From contig CAJUBY010000042.1 in the NCBI GenBank assembly GCA_910585055.1, forward strand, positions 1,515-10,178: a stretch of DNA of 8,664 bases, written 5' to 3'. This document shows, piece after piece, positions 7,337-8,664 of this stretch; positions within the stretch are counted from its first letter, which is position 1, and the number at the start of each line of letters is the position of its first letter. The DNA is from an uncultured Christensenella sp. (GTDB taxonomy: Bacteria; Bacillota; Clostridia; Christensenellales; Pumilibacteraceae). The notes below the pieces were generated by a model. It was not told where the DNA came from and did not search any database. It was given only the letters and a program-made list of their open reading frames with translations. The position numbers and the translations under genes were made by a program.

Positions 7337-8251
7337 ATGATGACAATTCCGCAAACATTACGCGACAACGATCGTATTTGGTTTTTATGGCAAGAATTCA
7401 AGAGCAAAGAATCGGATGAAGTCAAGTGTATTATCCACCGCGATTATTCGATATCCATGCACTGTCACGACTTTTACGAGATAAATCTGGTATGCGGCGG
7501 CTACGGATACCATTACTTCGGCGGCAAGCGGTTCGAAGTGCGTTCCGGGGATTTTTTTATCGTGCCCATCGGAATAAAACACGGTTACATCAGCGTAGAC
7601 GGTTTGGAAGTAATGCATATATTGGTATCGCAACGATTCATCGAAAGAAACGCGGCGTTATTGTATACGAACAGCGAATTTTATTCGCTGTTCATGCTGG
7701 ATCCGGCAATGAAAATGCACTATGATTACGACATGCGCCTGAATATAAGCGGAAAAGATTTCGACGAGCTTTACGGTTATGCATTAAACATAGAAAGCAG
7801 ACAGGTTTCGGACTCGCCGGAAAGCGCAAATATCGTAAATGCGAATGCGCTGTCATTTATTTTTCTTGCTTTGCTATGCTACAAAGACCGCATAAAGGAC
7901 ACCGTTTTTCCGGACGCAAAGTATACGGCTATACGATCAGTGATGCAATATATATTCGATCATTACAACGAGACCGTCACAATAAACGATCTCGCGTCGG
8001 CTGCCGGTTACAGCCGCGCCAACTTTTTCAGGTTTTTTAAAAAACTTACGTCGATGACCCCGAACGACTTCGTAAACATGTACAGAGTAAACGTCGCGCG
8101 CGAAATGCTGACGCGCGGCGAACAGTCGCTTACGGAGATCGCATTGGCGTGCGGTTTCTACGACGCCGCGCATTTTTCGCACATATTCAAAAAGATAGTC
8201 GGCACTCCGCCGAGCAAAAACAAAGGCGGCGCATGTCTCATAAAACCCTGA
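7337..8251 (+). CDS. AraC-family transcriptional regulator (cupin sensor plus HTH_18)
   Basis: This 304-residue cytoplasmic regulator probably controls the divergent glycosidase gene. The N-terminal AraC-binding/cupin domain (about 35-150) shows the ligand-pocket pattern HCHDFYEIN (42-50), GYHYFGGKRFEVRSGDFFIV (57-76) and KHGYI (81-85). The C-terminal DNA-binding domain (about 197-297) has two helix-turn-helix units: INDLASAAGYSRANFFRFFK (216-235) and LTEIALACGFYDAAHFSHIF (265-284), followed by the family ending VGTPPSK (288-294). The frame is open back to a TTG at 7322, but that lies inside the predicted -10 region, so ATG 7337 (or the adjacent ATG 7340) is preferred. No ribosome binding site is seen. 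By eye the gene is more AT-rich than its dcw neighbours. The effector is unknown; an arabinose-containing sugar released by the enzyme is a guess from context. Autoregulation is suggested by the inverted repeat over its promoter. Confidence 0.93.
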   Translation: MMTIPQTLRDNDRIWFLWQEFKSKESDEVKCIIHRDYSISMHCHDFYEINLVCGGYGYHYFGGKRFEVRSGDFFIVPIGIKHGYISVDGLEVMHILVSQRFIERNAALLYTNSEFYSLFMLDPAMKMHYDYDMRLNISGKDFDELYGYALNIESRQVSDSPESANIVNANALSFIFLALLCYKDRIKDTVFPDAKYTAIRSVMQYIFDHYNETVTINDLASAAGYSRANFFRFFKKLTSMTPNDFVNMYRVNVAREMLTRGEQSLTEIALACGFYDAAHFSHIFKKIVGTPPSKNKGGACLIKP

Positions 8252-8271
8252 AATTTATAGCGCAAAAAATA

Positions 8272-8299
8272 AGACCGTCCGCATTAACGCAAACGGTCT
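8272..8299 (-). terminator. Rho-independent terminator for ftsL, possibly bidirectional
   Basis: Arms AGACCGT (8272-8278) and ACGGTCT (8293-8299) form a 7-bp stem, with a GC/GC pair (8281-8282 with 8289-8290) inside the loop. On the minus strand it is followed by TATTTTTT (8271 to 8264), a good U-tract, 16 nt after the ftsL stop codon. In the plus direction the T-run (8312-8317) starts 12 nt after the stem, so termination of the regulator message is less certain. Confidence 0.75.
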
Positions 8300-8315
8300 G
8301 TTATTTATATGTTTT

Positions 8316-8660
8316 TTAATTTAATATTTCCGCCAGCCAGTCCAGGAATTTATCGAACCCGTCCGTTTTCGGTTCTGCCGGGCTGTATCCGACATCTTCC
8401 GAGGGTTTCACGTTATATACGGGATCGCCTGCCTGCACCATGCCGTTTTGCATGGCTTTGCTGCGTATAGCGTCTTCGTCGTGCAGTACGGCAAGCGTAC
8501 GTTCCTGTTCGACTATTACCGCCTGCTTTTGCGATATCTGTCTGGACACCTCATCCGCTTTCGCCGCGGCAGACGATATGGAAACGCCTGTAGCTATGAC
8601 CGCTATCGCCAAAACCAGCGCGACCGCAACGTAAACAACAAGCATGACCTTTGTGCGCAT
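8316..8660 (-). CDS. ftsL: FtsL/DivIC-like bitopic cell division protein
   Basis: A 114-residue membrane protein of the septal divisome; family members bridge FtsQ/DivIB and the FtsW-FtsI synthase. One transmembrane helix spans about 5-28. An extracellular coiled-coil-like stretch follows (about 31-62, rich in A, E, Q, K), then the short block IRSKAMQNGMV (65-75), which resembles the A-x-x-x-G-M segment of FtsL/DivIC proteins. The C-terminus GFDKFLDWLAEILN (101-114) could form an amphipathic helix. The ATG is at 8658-8660, only 4 nt from the window end, so neither a ribosome binding site nor an upstream in-frame extension can be judged; the cytoplasmic N-terminus looks very short. The ftsL call rests mainly on topology and on gene order with the PBP and murE genes, since sequence conservation in this family is low. 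Confidence 0.75.
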   Translation of the reverse strand: MRTKVMLVVYVAVALVLAIAVIATGVSISSAAAKADEVSRQISQKQAVIVEQERTLAVLHDEDAIRSKAMQNGMVQAGDPVYNVKPSEDVGYSPAEPKTDGFDKFLDWLAEILN

Positions 8661-8664
8661 ATCC

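Overview
The window looks like a chromosomal segment of an anaerobic Firmicute, probably an uncultured gut-type Clostridia member. The grounds are a clostridial-style division and cell-wall (dcw) gene order on the minus strand, a class B penicillin-binding protein (PBP) ending in one PASTA domain (FtsI/SpoVD type), GGAGG-type ribosome binding sites, and a large secreted glycosidase paired with an AraC regulator. This placement is inferred; no rRNA or other marker gene is present.

Layout from right to left, the direction of most transcription: a small bitopic FtsL/DivIC-like protein (8316-8660, -); a hairpin terminator (8272-8299); an AraC-family regulator on the opposite strand (7337-8251, +); a 90-bp AT-rich divergent promoter region with inverted repeats (7247-7336); a 1427-residue secreted, membrane-anchored multidomain glycosidase with a GH127/DUF1680 catalytic domain (2963-7246, -); a second hairpin (2920-2943); the PBP (971-2857, -); and the N-terminal 285 residues of MurE (1-855, -), which runs off the left edge.

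FtsL, FtsI/SpoVD and MurE normally lie next to each other in the dcw cluster. Here a self-contained carbohydrate module (AraC regulator plus divergent GH127-like enzyme), bounded by terminator-like hairpins, sits between ftsL and the PBP gene. The enzyme likely trims beta-L-arabinofuranosyl or related glycans outside the cell, and the AraC protein likely controls it from the shared intergenic region. The flanking genes build septal peptidoglycan. I see no functional link between the two sets; the arrangement looks like an insertion that splits the dcw transcription unit.

No tRNA, rRNA, CRISPR array, transposase or integrase was seen. Every stretch longer than 300 bases is covered by a gene; the gaps are 856-970, 2858-2962, 7247-7336 and 8252-8315.
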